64,000 nucleotides of DNA from an uncultured Clostridia bacterium (GTDB lineage: Bacteria > Bacillota > Clostridia > TANB77 > CAG-508): NCBI GenBank assembly GCA_944392605.1, contig CALXXE010000011.1, positions 1 through 64,000 of the forward strand, read 5' to 3'. The first letter of the stretch is position 1. The number at the start of each line of letters is the position of its first letter. The position numbers and the translations under genes are program-made. The notes below the pieces were generated by a model. That model had not been told where the DNA came from, made no database searches, and saw only the letters and a list, made by a program, of their open reading frames with translations. Shown piece after piece: positions 25,236 to 34,176 of the stretch.

Positions 25236-27578
25236 TTAATTTACAATGTTATAACTTCCATCACTATTTTTTTGAAGTTCAACATCAGGTTTTAGACAAA
25301 CAACTGGGCGGAAACCATATATTGTTTCATCATAACTTTCATTTCCAACACGTCCATTAAAATCTACATACATTAATTCAGAGCTACTATTAGCTGATGG
25401 ACTCGAAATCCACATTCCTAAAGCATCATTTACTGAACTTATCACATATAAATTATCCTTTGTTAGCATTGTACTAATGTAATATTGCCATGATGAACTA
25501 GAATTTTTTCTTATTTGATATCCTGCTTGATAGTTAGCCTGTGCTTCATAAGCTGTTGCATATTTTTTATTGTGTGATTTAAATAATAATTCTATTGATG
25601 GTCCACCTATTGCGTATTCCGCATCCTCTCCTTTAAATACTTTCCATGCATCTGTATCCAGCATATAAGCAATAGATCTCATACTGTTATATTGAGTGTA
25701 AGTATATGTGTATCTAGTATAATAATCATTATTTAATTTTTTTATGCTTTGATTTGTTATATTACTTAAACCTTGATTATAATCAAATAATATATTATTG
25801 AAATATGCACTTTTAGAATAGCTTCCTACATTTAGCGAAATTCCATATAAACTATCTGGTATAAAATCGTATGGTATATAATCATCTGCTATTAGATAAA
25901 TATTACTGTCATCTGCATAGAATAATAACCAATTAGTTACTGCTGCATTATTCGTACAATCATATCCATTTACTGTTGCACCATAATCTGATGCCGGTAT
26001 ATCTGCTGCTACTATTCCTGGAACCTCTGGCTCTTCTGGTTCGTCTGGAGTTGTTGGTTCTTCCGTTTCATCAACCTTTATATACAAGCTAAGACGTGCT
26101 GAATCATTATTGTTAGTATCGTTTGGATAGTTAAGGTTACGACCTGCTGGAGAAACAGGACTACTCTCAAAACCACCTCCACGATTAACACGATTAATTG
26201 ACTGATATGCTTCTAATGTCCATTCTCTATGACAGCCATAAAGGTCATATACATTTCTTATAAAGTCATCTGGCTCACTTCCTGTTACTTCTGTTGAATT
26301 TCTTTTGTTTGAATTTAATGTTCCTACTGTCTCTCCTAATTTTGCCATCCAATTAAGCATTGCATCATATTGGCTTCCCCACATCATACTACTTACTACA
26401 GAATCTTCACTTGTATATTCCCTACATTTCTTATATAGTTCCCACCAGTTACTTAGACTCAAACTTCCTCCATCTGCTGTAGTAACATTATCATTTGTAC
26501 TTGCGTTTTTACTAACAGGAGTTGTTCCCTCTAATCCAAGTTCATATCTTCCCACATAAAATCCGTGATATTTCTCAACACTTTCTACCATATCGTTAAA
26601 ATCGTCTTGCATAGCTGCTCCAAATTCTACTGCACTACCATAGTTAAGTATTGTACCAAAATATGAAGAACTTGCATCATAATTTGTTCCTGTTACACTA
26701 CTTAATCTTGCATAAAGATCATTTTTATTCCCTGTTACTAAACTTGGCTCTCTATAACTTGTTGTTCCTGGCTTATATCCACTTTGATATGTCGATGTAG
26801 AACCACTAAATCTATATAGCATTCCCTGATAATCTGTTGTACCACTTTGTAATTCTACCATTGGTGTATAAGTTTGATCTATTTCTGTAGTTCCATCGTA
26901 TATTACATCTGGTACTGGTACCCATACAAATTCATTTCCTGATTCATCCCTTATAACTAGTCCATCATCTATTGTTTGTTCATCTTTTTTATCTGAAACT
27001 TCAAACCCACCTGGAATTGTTGCTGTATCACCATTTTTATCTGTATATTCTTTATTTCCATATAGTTTTACTGCTACCTTATCTTTATCTTCTGCTGAAT
27101 AATCAGTATAGAATGTTTCATCTCCTGCTTCTATTCCATCTACATAGAAAATATTATGACTTGTTCCATTTATAATATATAAATCTGTTAATTGATTAAT
27201 TTGATCTTGTGTAGTTGCCTGTCCGCTTCTTATTTTTTCATAATCTTTCCCATAGTTTAAAGTAACATTTTCCATTGCTGCAAGATCAATTACATAAAAA
27301 TGTCCTGTATCTGTTGCTTCACTAATAGAATTAATATGACTTGTGTTTGTATATGCTATGCTTGTATCTGCTGGAATCATACCATATTGAGCATAATATG
27401 TAGATACTTTATCACGTAAATTTTCTATATCTGCTTGCATATTACTTAACTTAGTAGCTCTTAGACTATCGGTTGCATTATATACAACAACATTTGTTAA
27501 AATTAAAATAACTGCAACTGTAATAACTAAAGAAATTAAGCTAACACCTTTGCTTTTCTTAATCAAGTTTTTCATCAT
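25236..27578 (-). CDS. Prepilin-like protein fused to SUMF1-like and DUF6273-like lectin-fold domains
   Basis: A 780-residue protein. The N-terminus (KKSKGVSLISLVITVAVIL) is a type IV pilin-like leader and helix, but position +5, normally Glu, is Ser. An SDKK-like linker precedes a formylglycine-enzyme-like domain (ESGNEFVWVPVPD at about residue 213; REWTLEAY, NRVNRGGGFESS and ARLSLYIKV near 460-505). After a TPDEPEEPEVPG spacer, a second domain ends GFRPVVCLKPDV, typical of DUF6273. Such lectin folds often bind ligands instead of catalysing. The start at 27578 is favoured by AAGGAG spacing. Likely a surface adhesin or minor pilin; no pilus assembly genes are near. Confidence 0.75.
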   Translation of the reverse strand: MMKNLIKKSKGVSLISLVITVAVILILTNVVVYNATDSLRATKLSNMQADIENLRDKVSTYYAQYGMIPADTSIAYTNTSHINSISEATDTGHFYVIDLAAMENVTLNYGKDYEKIRSGQATTQDQINQLTDLYIINGTSHNIFYVDGIEAGDETFYTDYSAEDKDKVAVKLYGNKEYTDKNGDTATIPGGFEVSDKKDEQTIDDGLVIRDESGNEFVWVPVPDVIYDGTTEIDQTYTPMVELQSGTTDYQGMLYRFSGSTSTYQSGYKPGTTSYREPSLVTGNKNDLYARLSSVTGTNYDASSSYFGTILNYGSAVEFGAAMQDDFNDMVESVEKYHGFYVGRYELGLEGTTPVSKNASTNDNVTTADGGSLSLSNWWELYKKCREYTSEDSVVSSMMWGSQYDAMLNWMAKLGETVGTLNSNKRNSTEVTGSEPDDFIRNVYDLYGCHREWTLEAYQSINRVNRGGGFESSPVSPAGRNLNYPNDTNNNDSARLSLYIKVDETEEPTTPDEPEEPEVPGIVAADIPASDYGATVNGYDCTNNAAVTNWLLFYADDSNIYLIADDYIPYDFIPDSLYGISLNVGSYSKSAYFNNILFDYNQGLSNITNQSIKKLNNDYYTRYTYTYTQYNSMRSIAYMLDTDAWKVFKGEDAEYAIGGPSIELLFKSHNKKYATAYEAQANYQAGYQIRKNSSSSWQYYISTMLTKDNLYVISSVNDALGMWISSPSANSSSELMYVDFNGRVGNESYDETIYGFRPVVCLKPDVELQKNSDGSYNIVN

Positions 27579-27617
27579 TTGCATTTCTCCTTTTTTATCT
27601 CTAGTATTAGTTTACTA

Positions 27618-28283
27618 TTAATTAGCTTTTATTTCAATAGTTTTTTCTATTAATTTATAAATTTTATCTCTTCTTCTATATACTCTATCTTCTTTAATAT
27701 GGAGCATCCAAAGTAAAATAATAATAAGAAAAATTGCAACATTTTGTACATAAAAAATAGTGATACTAGCTACAAACGTAATTATAATTAAAGTAATAAA
27801 AGAAATACGATTAGTATACACTTCTGCTTTTCTTTTTCCACAAATTATATGTAAAACACTTTCCAAAATTCTTCCTCCATCTAAAGGATAAAATGGTAAT
27901 AAATTAAATAAAATAAGTAATAAGTTTGAATAAATAATTTTTAGTCCTAAAAACACATTCATATTATACTGTAATGCTATCAAAATTATAATTAAATTAG
28001 TTATAGGTCCTGCCAAGGCAACAACTATCTTTTTTATTTCCAATAAATTTCCTTTACCAATCTTTCTATTATAGTCTTTTGTGTTTAATTTAAAAGATAT
28101 ACTAACCCCATATGGCTTTAGTTCCATTTTATTTGGTTTCATTCCTAAAAATAGTCCACAAGCCAAATGTCCCAATTCATGAAGAACTGCAAAAGCCAGT
28201 ATTAAAATATATGTACCAATTTGATTTGTAAAATAAAACAGTAACAAAAACAAGAAAATCTTTAAATCTATTTTAAATCTCAT
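27618..28283 (-). CDS. spoIVFB: M50 site-2 protease, SpoIVFB-like
   Basis: A 221-residue intramembrane metalloprotease with several membrane segments. Zinc motif HELGH is in AVLHELGHLACGLFLG, and the third ligand motif is NLLPFYPLDGGRIL. SpoIVFB cleaves pro-sigma-K in the mother cell during sporulation. It lies 10 bases after the SpoIVFA-like gene, the conserved partner order, and near the min genes as in Bacillus. It lacks the CBS domain of some relatives. The family is certain; the sporulation role is strongly supported by context. Confidence 0.85.
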   Translation of the reverse strand: MRFKIDLKIFLFLLLFYFTNQIGTYILILAFAVLHELGHLACGLFLGMKPNKMELKPYGVSISFKLNTKDYNRKIGKGNLLEIKKIVVALAGPITNLIIILIALQYNMNVFLGLKIIYSNLLLILFNLLPFYPLDGGRILESVLHIICGKRKAEVYTNRISFITLIIITFVASITIFYVQNVAIFLIIILLWMLHIKEDRVYRRRDKIYKLIEKTIEIKAN

Positions 28284-28293
28284 GTCCTTCCTC

Positions 28294-29160
28294 CTATAAC
28301 TCTAAAATACTTTCAGGGTCCACTTTTCTTTCCTGATACCTAATCTCAAAATGTAGATGTGGTCCTGTTGAGTTTCCAGTTGAACCTACTTCTGCAATTT
28401 CTTGTCCTTGCACTACCATATCTCCCTGTTTTACATACAAATTATTACAATGTGCATAAATAATACTTACCTCTCCTATTTGTATTTTTAAATGTTTTCC
28501 ATAATCACCTTCTTCTGATGCAAGTACAACCTCGCCATCAGTCGTGGATTTTATTTTTGTTCCTATATTTGCTGCAATATCTGTTCCTGTATGATTTTTT
28601 GGAACTTTTCCTGTTGCTGTATCCCTTTGACCGAATTTAGAAGAAACTACACCTTCTACTGGTTTTATAAAAGTGGTTGTTTTCTTAACATTTTCTATAT
28701 CTTGCTCTGTTTGAGATAACTCCTGTTCTTGTTCAGGCTCTGACACATCTATTTGCACACTACTGCTAACATTTTCTTCTTCTGCACCTCCTATTGCATT
28801 TTGTTCTACACTATTTTGTTCTGTGCTATTATCTTCCTCTGTATTGGAAAACAAACTTAAAATGCTATTTTTCGCATTATTGTATAACTCCATAAAATTT
28901 GTATCATATGATAAAACTTCATTAACTTTATTAGTAAAATCTTCTGAAAATACATATTCATTATTTTGAATAACATATATGACTAAATAGAGAATTGTAC
29001 ATACTAATATTTGAATAAGCATCTTTTTTAAGAGCCTTATATCCTTCTTTTCCTTATCACCTACTTTTATAGTTGCTACTGGTCTAGTATTTCCTTGTCT
29101 TCTTTCATATATAGCCTCAGCTCGTCTAATTTTTTCTTCTACTGATAGTGTTCTTTCCAT
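28294..29160 (-). CDS. spoIVFA: SpoIVFA-like membrane protein with LytM/M23 domain
   Basis: About 289 residues: a basic cytoplasmic N-terminus, one membrane helix (MLIQILVCTILYLVIYVI), a Gln/Glu-rich linker, and a C-terminal M23 domain (FGQRDTATGK, HTGTDIAA, YAHCNNLYVK, GPHLHFEIRY). SpoIVFA regulates SpoIVFB and usually has a degenerate LytM domain; here the zinc residues (H, D, HxH) look intact, so it may cleave peptidoglycan. The ATG at 29160 has GGAAGAGGTG 7 bases upstream. It is followed by spoIVFB. Confidence 0.82.
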   Translation of the reverse strand: MERTLSVEEKIRRAEAIYERRQGNTRPVATIKVGDKEKKDIRLLKKMLIQILVCTILYLVIYVIQNNEYVFSEDFTNKVNEVLSYDTNFMELYNNAKNSILSLFSNTEEDNSTEQNSVEQNAIGGAEEENVSSSVQIDVSEPEQEQELSQTEQDIENVKKTTTFIKPVEGVVSSKFGQRDTATGKVPKNHTGTDIAANIGTKIKSTTDGEVVLASEEGDYGKHLKIQIGEVSIIYAHCNNLYVKQGDMVVQGQEIAEVGSTGNSTGPHLHFEIRYQERKVDPESILEL

Positions 29161-29214
29161 AAAATACACCTCTTCCTTAGTTTCTTTTAAACTATATGTC
29201 CGGAAGAGGTATTT
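29161..29214 (-). promoter_or_regulatory. Leader hairpin covering the spoIVFA Shine-Dalgarno
   Basis: In the minus-strand transcript an upstream arm AAAATACCTCTTCC pairs with GGAAGAGGTGTATTTT, which contains the ribosome binding site of the SpoIVFA-like gene. The stem has a 2-base bulge and a 25-base loop. It could sequester the RBS or act as a terminator of the upstream gene, though no clean T-run follows. Confidence 0.5.
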
Positions 29215-29222
29215 TATGCTCT

Positions 29223-29576
29223 TTATTTTATTAATAATAACATTGTCTCTATAAAAATAATTATCCCCATTATTATTACAGCTTTTCTAAATCCCTTACA
29301 TTTAGCATTAATTTTCTTTTGAATTTCATTTCTTTCTTTTTTCTTTTTTTCTAATCTTGTAATATAATTTGAGACTAACATTTCCGCTTCTTTTAAAATA
29401 TAATCATTTTCTTTGCTAGTATTTATATTCTTGTTGTCTTTATCTATTTTCCTATTTTCTATCTTTTCGTCTTGTTTTACTCTACTATTAGTCTTAAGCA
29501 CTACAATTGCCTCTTCAACTATATTAGATGGTAAATTTCTTAAAACCACCATATTCTTTAAACCACTTTGATTCAT
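29223..29576 (-). CDS. Small tail-anchored protein of unknown function, 117 aa
   Basis: Soluble and basic, with a lysine-rich coiled-coil middle (RLEKKKKERNEIQKKINAKCKGF) and a C-terminal hydrophobic segment (AVIIMGIIIFIETMLLLI) ending KLIK-like. This gives a tail-anchored topology. RBS GGAGG. It lies upstream of the spoIVFA-like gene with a 62-base gap that holds the leader hairpin. I do not recognise a family; expression together with the SpoIVF pair is possible. Confidence 0.65.
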   Translation of the reverse strand: MNQSGLKNMVVLRNLPSNIVEEAIVVLKTNSRVKQDEKIENRKIDKDNKNINTSKENDYILKEAEMLVSNYITRLEKKKKERNEIQKKINAKCKGFRKAVIIMGIIIFIETMLLLIK

Positions 29577-29657
29577 TCGTATACCTCCAAATTCTATGTA
29601 TTAGTATTATTATTTCCATTTTTTTCATAGATATACATCTTGACAATTTATCAGGCA

Positions 29658-29694
29658 AAAATGAAGTAGAAACTTTTAATTTCTACTTCATTTT
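29658..29694. terminator. Terminator of the VWA protein gene
   Basis: A perfect 15-base stem (AAAATGAAGTAGAAA and complement) with a 7-base loop, 15 bases past the VWA gene's stop, with A/T runs on both sides. Confidence 0.88.
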
Positions 29695-29708
29695 ACATTC
29701 ATATAGTC

Positions 29709-32177
29709 TTAATTTCTTATTTTATCTATAATTGATGTAACTACTGATTTTGTTAATATTTCGTATACTTTTATATCATTTTTTGGTCTTCCTGTTGGAG
29801 GTATGATAATCACTTCATTAGTTGAATCATCAGTAAAATCTTGATCTTTACTATCTCCAGTAAATACACCTTTATAATTTTGAATTGTTGCTCCTACCAT
29901 TGTTGAATTTTCTATATCTTCGTTTACAAATTCCATTCTTCTATATGAATTATCTTTATATCTAAGTATTTCTGAAGCTATCTCGAAATCACCATCTTCT
30001 ATATCGTTTAAGCTACTTATCATTCTACTTACAACATATTTTATCTCGTATTCTCCTCCAGGTGGTATATAAAATCCTTTTTCTCCTTGTCCTGCATTAT
30101 CTAGTGTTAATTTTAAAGCTACTTTGTCATTAAATTTATCAACTGTTTCTTTTGTTACTAGATTTTGTCCATACAATTCATCTAATGCTGCAAATTCCCA
30201 TCCTGTATTTGCATTTGTTCCATTTGCTGTTATTAAAGAAATATTATCATCATATACAAATCCTGTTGGTAGATAATTTAATATTTCTAGATAGTTACAT
30301 TGTATTGAAGAATCATTCTTTATGGCTATTGTATATTCTATTTGAATTAAAGTTCCATATGCTAACTCATTGTCTAATGTTTCTAACATTAAGAAATCGT
30401 CTCCTGGCTCTCTTGTTTGTGTATCTAATATCTGTCCATTTTGTAGTACAACTCTTAAACCAGTAGCTGTCATTTTAGTCACTAATGCAAATCCTGGTTT
30501 TCTTGCTAACACTATATTTTGAGCTTCGTAATATACTGGATTATATATTATCTTCGTTGCTATATATGTTTCTCCTGTTTCAGGCCATACTGCTGTTATT
30601 ATTTTAGGTTGACTTGGACAATCTTGGATTAAATATCCTTGTCCACCTTGTACATCCATATAAGTAGCTTCGCTTAACTTATTAGCTTCCTCTTCTGATG
30701 TATAATCATCTATTTGTTGGAACATACTTGTATTACTATAATCCATCGTTTCAAATTGTTCATCAACTTCTTCTCTTCTGTCTCTATCCTCATATCCTGA
30801 TATTATTTGGATCTCTGTAAATTCTTCTTTCGTTGCAGTGCTTGTAATTAAATAATCTTTTAATTGTTCTTTTATTATATCTACTGTTTTAGAGCCATCT
30901 TCTATACTTTCAAATATATCTGAATTATCTCCACTAAATACCTTTTCAACATACTGAGTCTCTAATGCATATTCGTTTGGATCTTCCTCTTGTGATTCAG
31001 TAACTAAAGATATTACTTTTATTCCATCTTCTCTTAAACTTCTTAGTCTTCCTCCTGTTGTTTCTGCAATTGTGTCTAATTTACTATATGCTGTATTCTC
31101 ATCATCATCTGAATATAGTTCTGTAGTTCCATCTGATGTAGGTACACCGTCTGTAAGTATTGTCAAAAATCTATTTGAAGTTTCTGGGTCGTTATTATAA
31201 TATGATTCATATGTTTTATCTAATGCTCCATATACATTTGTATTATATGATTCCCATGAATTTGATATTTCCACTGCACTATCTAGAGCTGCATTTAATC
31301 TATTTAGATTTTTTGTTAAAGATACAGACCTATAAGCTGTTCCTTTGAAGAATACTAGTCCTATATAAATATTATCTCCGCTACTTATTAATTCCTTACA
31401 TAACTCTTTAGCTGACTCCACAACAATCTCTAATCTTGTCATTTCTTTACCGTTATATTCAACTTTAGTTGATGGATCTGTCATACTTGATGAACAGTCA
31501 AGTGCTATAAACAATTGCAAAACACCTTTTCCACCTTGTTGAACCTCAACTTGTTCTATATTTATGTAACCTTGGCTTCCTGGTACACTTACTGTTATAT
31601 AATCTTGTCCATTATATTTTAATATTTTTTTCATTAATTCACTATTATTAGGGTCTACCATACTTGTATCACCATAACGGAATTTTATAGAATATGTTCC
31701 CGGGCTTGGCTCAAAGGTATAACTACCATCTGATGCAGTTAATTTTCTATCTACCAAAGTATCTCCTTGATACAATTCTACAGTTATACCCTCAATTGGT
31801 TCTGTTTTCTTTTGGTTATCTACTCCTCCTGTTGTTGAAACATCATAACCCAAATCTTCATATGCATTTCCTTTAATTCCCACATATCTATCTTCATAAA
31901 CAATTTGTGTCGCTGGTGGTCCTGATGGAGTTTCTGTAGTATTATCATCGTCTGGAGTTGTTTCAGTATTATCATTGTTATTATTTCCACTACTACTTCC
32001 TCCTCCACCTCCTCCTGATGATGGTGGTGGTGATGGTGGTTTTGGGGCTGGCCTACTTTCACTTTGTGCGCCACCTAAGAAACTAGCATATGATGATGTT
32101 ACAGGATATAATACCTCTATTAAAAGTGTACACATAATTGTTATTGCTATTATTTTTAAAATTTTCTTCACTTTCAT
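29709..32177 (-). CDS. Large secreted VWA-domain surface protein with SdrB-like domain
   Basis: An 822-residue protein. Signal peptide (residues 1-30); low-complexity Pro/Gly/Ser/Asn/Thr linker to 90; SdrD_B-like domain (100-175, EGITVELYQGDTLVDRKL, SDGSYTFEPSPGTYSIKF); VWA domain (220-430) with MIDAS DCSSS at 227-231 and TDGVPTSDG; a second beta domain resembling DUF11. The end has IIPPTGRPK, LPXTG-like, but no hydrophobic membrane anchor or basic tail follows, only a short polar end. VWA-SdrB proteins are adhesins, often pilus tips. It has its own promoter and terminator. Confidence 0.8.
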   Translation of the reverse strand: MKVKKILKIIAITIMCTLLIEVLYPVTSSYASFLGGAQSESRPAPKPPSPPPSSGGGGGGSSSGNNNNDNTETTPDDDNTTETPSGPPATQIVYEDRYVGIKGNAYEDLGYDVSTTGGVDNQKKTEPIEGITVELYQGDTLVDRKLTASDGSYTFEPSPGTYSIKFRYGDTSMVDPNNSELMKKILKYNGQDYITVSVPGSQGYINIEQVEVQQGGKGVLQLFIALDCSSSMTDPSTKVEYNGKEMTRLEIVVESAKELCKELISSGDNIYIGLVFFKGTAYRSVSLTKNLNRLNAALDSAVEISNSWESYNTNVYGALDKTYESYYNNDPETSNRFLTILTDGVPTSDGTTELYSDDDENTAYSKLDTIAETTGGRLRSLREDGIKVISLVTESQEEDPNEYALETQYVEKVFSGDNSDIFESIEDGSKTVDIIKEQLKDYLITSTATKEEFTEIQIISGYEDRDRREEVDEQFETMDYSNTSMFQQIDDYTSEEEANKLSEATYMDVQGGQGYLIQDCPSQPKIITAVWPETGETYIATKIIYNPVYYEAQNIVLARKPGFALVTKMTATGLRVVLQNGQILDTQTREPGDDFLMLETLDNELAYGTLIQIEYTIAIKNDSSIQCNYLEILNYLPTGFVYDDNISLITANGTNANTGWEFAALDELYGQNLVTKETVDKFNDKVALKLTLDNAGQGEKGFYIPPGGEYEIKYVVSRMISSLNDIEDGDFEIASEILRYKDNSYRRMEFVNEDIENSTMVGATIQNYKGVFTGDSKDQDFTDDSTNEVIIIPPTGRPKNDIKVYEILTKSVVTSIIDKIRN

Positions 32178-32201
32178 AGGAGTTCCCCCCTTCCATTATT
32201 A

Positions 32202-32230
32202 ATTATACCACATTTATGCACAAACGTCAA
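32202..32230 (-). promoter_or_regulatory. Promoter of the VWA protein gene
   Basis: Minus-strand TTGACG (32225-32230) and TATAAT (32202-32207) with a 17-base spacer, 25 bases before the ATG, which has a strong GGGGGGA site. Confidence 0.7.
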
Positions 32231-32265
32231 TTTATGTTAATTTTTTACGTTGTTATGTGTTATTT

Positions 32266-32375
32266 TTTACAAATTTATTTAAAATATTTAATAATTATAG
32301 GAAATGAAAAAAACACAAATGTGGTCTATATTGTAACAATATTTCAGACACATCTATTTTGATGTGTCTGTTTTT
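32266..32375 (+). ncRNA. Candidate small RNA ending in a rightward terminator
   Basis: A perfect 10-base stem (CAGACACATC, 6-base loop, complement) at 32344-32369 is followed on the plus strand by TTTTTT. This is a good intrinsic terminator for rightward transcription, yet no rightward gene precedes it. A weak promoter (TTTACA at 32266, -10 near TAATAA at 32288) would give an RNA of about 80 bases. On the minus strand no T-run follows, so it does not serve spo0A. The promoter is weak in this AT-rich DNA. Confidence 0.35.
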
Positions 32376-32563
32376 TGTTTATTTTCTTTTATAAAGTAAT
32401 ACTACAAGTGCTATTATCTAAGTATTACTACAATTAATGAATAATATTATAATATTGATACAATTAATATTTTTATTTCTACTATAATCCTACCTTTTTA
32501 CAAATTAACATTTTAAAATGTTAGCAAATAAATCTTTGAAGTTTATTGTCCTATAGATATATC
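32376..32563. other. AT-rich region downstream of spo0A
   Basis: No ORF of note. A 9-base inverted repeat (AGTAATACT at 32394-32402, complement at 32420-32428) is visible but has no T-run. No clear leftward terminator for spo0A was found. Confidence 0.4.
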
Positions 32564-33382
32564 TTATGCACTCTTTAATTCAAGGCGTAGCTTGTCAGCT
32601 ATCATTGCTATAAATTCTGAATTTGTAGGTTTTCCTTTAGCTGCTGAAATAGTATACCCAAAAATATTTTCAACTGTCTTTTGATCTCCTCTTCCCCATG
32701 CTACTTCTATTGCATGTCTTATTGCACGTTCAACACGACTTGGTGTCGTATTAAATTTATAAGCAATTTTAGGATATAAACTTTTAGTTATTTGATTTAT
32801 AACATCAATATCATTTACAACCATCATTATAGCTTCTCTTAAATATTGATATCCCTTAATATGTGCTGGAACACCAACCTCATGAATAATGTTAGTAACT
32901 AAAGCTTCTAAATTATCTTCTTTATTTCCATCCTTGTTAGCAATATCAATATAAGGTTGTTTCTTGTCTTTTGTAATAAAATTATCATTTTTCTGATTTG
33001 GCTTAAAGAATTTAATTTCTCTAATTCTTTTTATTAAAAGCTCAATGTCAAACGGCTTTACTACATAATATTCAGCTCCTAGCATAATTGCTTTTTGTGT
33101 TATTTTGTCTTGACCTACAGCTGATAACATAATACAAATTGGTTTCTTATTTCCACTCATTGAATTAACTCTTTCTAAAACACCTAAACCATCTAAATGT
33201 GGCATTATTACATCTAATAAAACAACATCTGGCTCTATATTTGCTATCATCTCTACTGCTTCATTTCCATCCTTTGCCATCCCGATTATCTCCATATCGT
33301 CTTGAGAATTTATGTAATTTGATAATGTATGACTAAACTCTTGATTGTCATCTGCTATTAAAACAGAAATCTTTTCTTTCAT
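32564..33382 (-). CDS. spo0A: Master sporulation regulator Spo0A
   Basis: A 272-residue protein of normal length. The receiver domain has acidic pair D11-D12, phospho-acceptor D57 in VVLLDVIMP and K109 in YYVVKPFD. A linker joins it to the Spo0A C-terminal DNA-binding domain ([23 protein letters not shown], then [21 protein letters not shown]). Spo0A phosphate switches cells into sporulation. Together with the SpoIVF pair this marks a spore-former or its recent descendant. Own promoter upstream. In Bacillus spoIVB usually precedes it; here the upstream gene is yigZ. Confidence 0.97.
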   Translation of the reverse strand: MKEKISVLIADDNQEFSHTLSNYINSQDDMEIIGMAKDGNEAVEMIANIEPDVVLLDVIMPHLDGLGVLERVNSMSGNKKPICIMLSAVGQDKITQKAIMLGAEYYVVKPFDIELLIKRIREIKFFKPNQKNDNFITKDKKQPYIDIANKDGNKEDNLEALVTNIIHEVGVPAHIKGYQYLREAIMMVVNDIDVINQITKSLYPKIAYKFNTTPSRVERAIRHAIEVAWGRGDQKTVENIFGYTISAAKGKPTNSEFIAMIADKLRLELKSA

Positions 33383-33425
33383 ACTTTCCCTCCTAAAATA
33401 ATTACTGTAAAATATTTACAATTTG

Positions 33426-33454
33426 ATTATATTACTTTAGGAATTTACTTTCAA
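33426..33454 (-). promoter_or_regulatory. Vegetative-type promoter of spo0A
   Basis: Minus-strand TTGAAA (33449-33454) and TATAAT (33426-33431) are exactly 17 bases apart, about 45 bases before the start. No clear sigma-H promoter or 0A box was recognised. Confidence 0.65.
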
Positions 33455-33499
33455 GATGTTTTTGGAAATTTTTTCCATTGTTTTACAAAAGCACCATTT

Positions 33500-34132
33500 T
33501 TATATACTTTTAGTTATATATTTTTTATATAATTCTTTTATATTAGTTAAATTTATCTTTTTTGTTTCAAAATCATCCATTAGTTTTGTTTTTCTATCTT
33601 CTTCTAACTCTATTTTACAAACAATATTCTCTTGATAGCTCGTTTTTATTATATTTATCTTATTATTTTTACAATAATATTTAAAACTATCAAAATCACT
33701 ATAATCCAAAGTTACTTCTAAATATTCTCCAAGACACTTAAATACTTTATTACTCTTATTAATAGAAAGTAACAAACTATTTTGATATGCCCTAACTAAT
33801 CCCCCTGTTCCAAGTAATATTCCTCCAAAATACCTAGTTACTACTATTAAAACATTTACCAGATTATTTTTTTGTAAAATATTTAGCATAGGTAATCCTG
33901 CTGTACCTGATGGCTCTCCATCATCACTAAATCTTTCCACTATTTGACCATCTTCTATTACTCTATATGCAATACAATTATGTTTGGCATCAAAATATTT
34001 TTTCTTTGTTTTCTTTATTACTTCTTCAGCCTCTTCACTACTTTCAACATAAAACAAACTTCCAATAAACTTAGATTTTTTCTCTGTAAACTCAGAATTA
34101 ACATCATTTTCTATAGTTATAAATTCCTCCAT
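33500..34132 (-). CDS. YigZ/IMPACT family protein
   Basis: A 210-residue protein of the YigZ/YvyE (UPF0029) family. Conserved motifs are KSKFIGSLFYVESSEEAEEVI, DAKHNCIAYRV, FSDDGEPSGTAGLPML and VTRYFGGILLGTGGLVRAY. Its molecular role is unclear; the eukaryotic IMPACT relative affects translation control. RBS AAGGAGG. It follows the terminator of the flavoprotein gene and precedes spo0A. Confidence 0.9.
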   Translation of the reverse strand: MEEFITIENDVNSEFTEKKSKFIGSLFYVESSEEAEEVIKKTKKKYFDAKHNCIAYRVIEDGQIVERFSDDGEPSGTAGLPMLNILQKNNLVNVLIVVTRYFGGILLGTGGLVRAYQNSLLLSINKSNKVFKCLGEYLEVTLDYSDFDSFKYYCKNNKINIIKTSYQENIVCKIELEEDRKTKLMDDFETKKINLTNIKELYKKYITKSI

Positions 34133-34149
34133 TATTCCTCCTTATAAAT

Positions 34150-34176
34150 AAAAAGATTGTCTTTTTTAAGACAACC
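34150..34176 (-). terminator. Terminator of the BaiN-like gene
   Basis: On the minus strand GTTGTCTT pairs with AAGACAAT (one wobble) around a 4-base loop, followed by TTTTTATTT. It overlaps the last codons and stop of the flavoprotein gene. Confidence 0.75.

Noticed and set aside
25236-27578. Diversity-generating retroelement target, because of the lectin-fold domains
   Set aside because: No reverse transcriptase, Avd or template repeat is in the window, and no duplicated A-rich VR/TR segment was seen in or near the gene.
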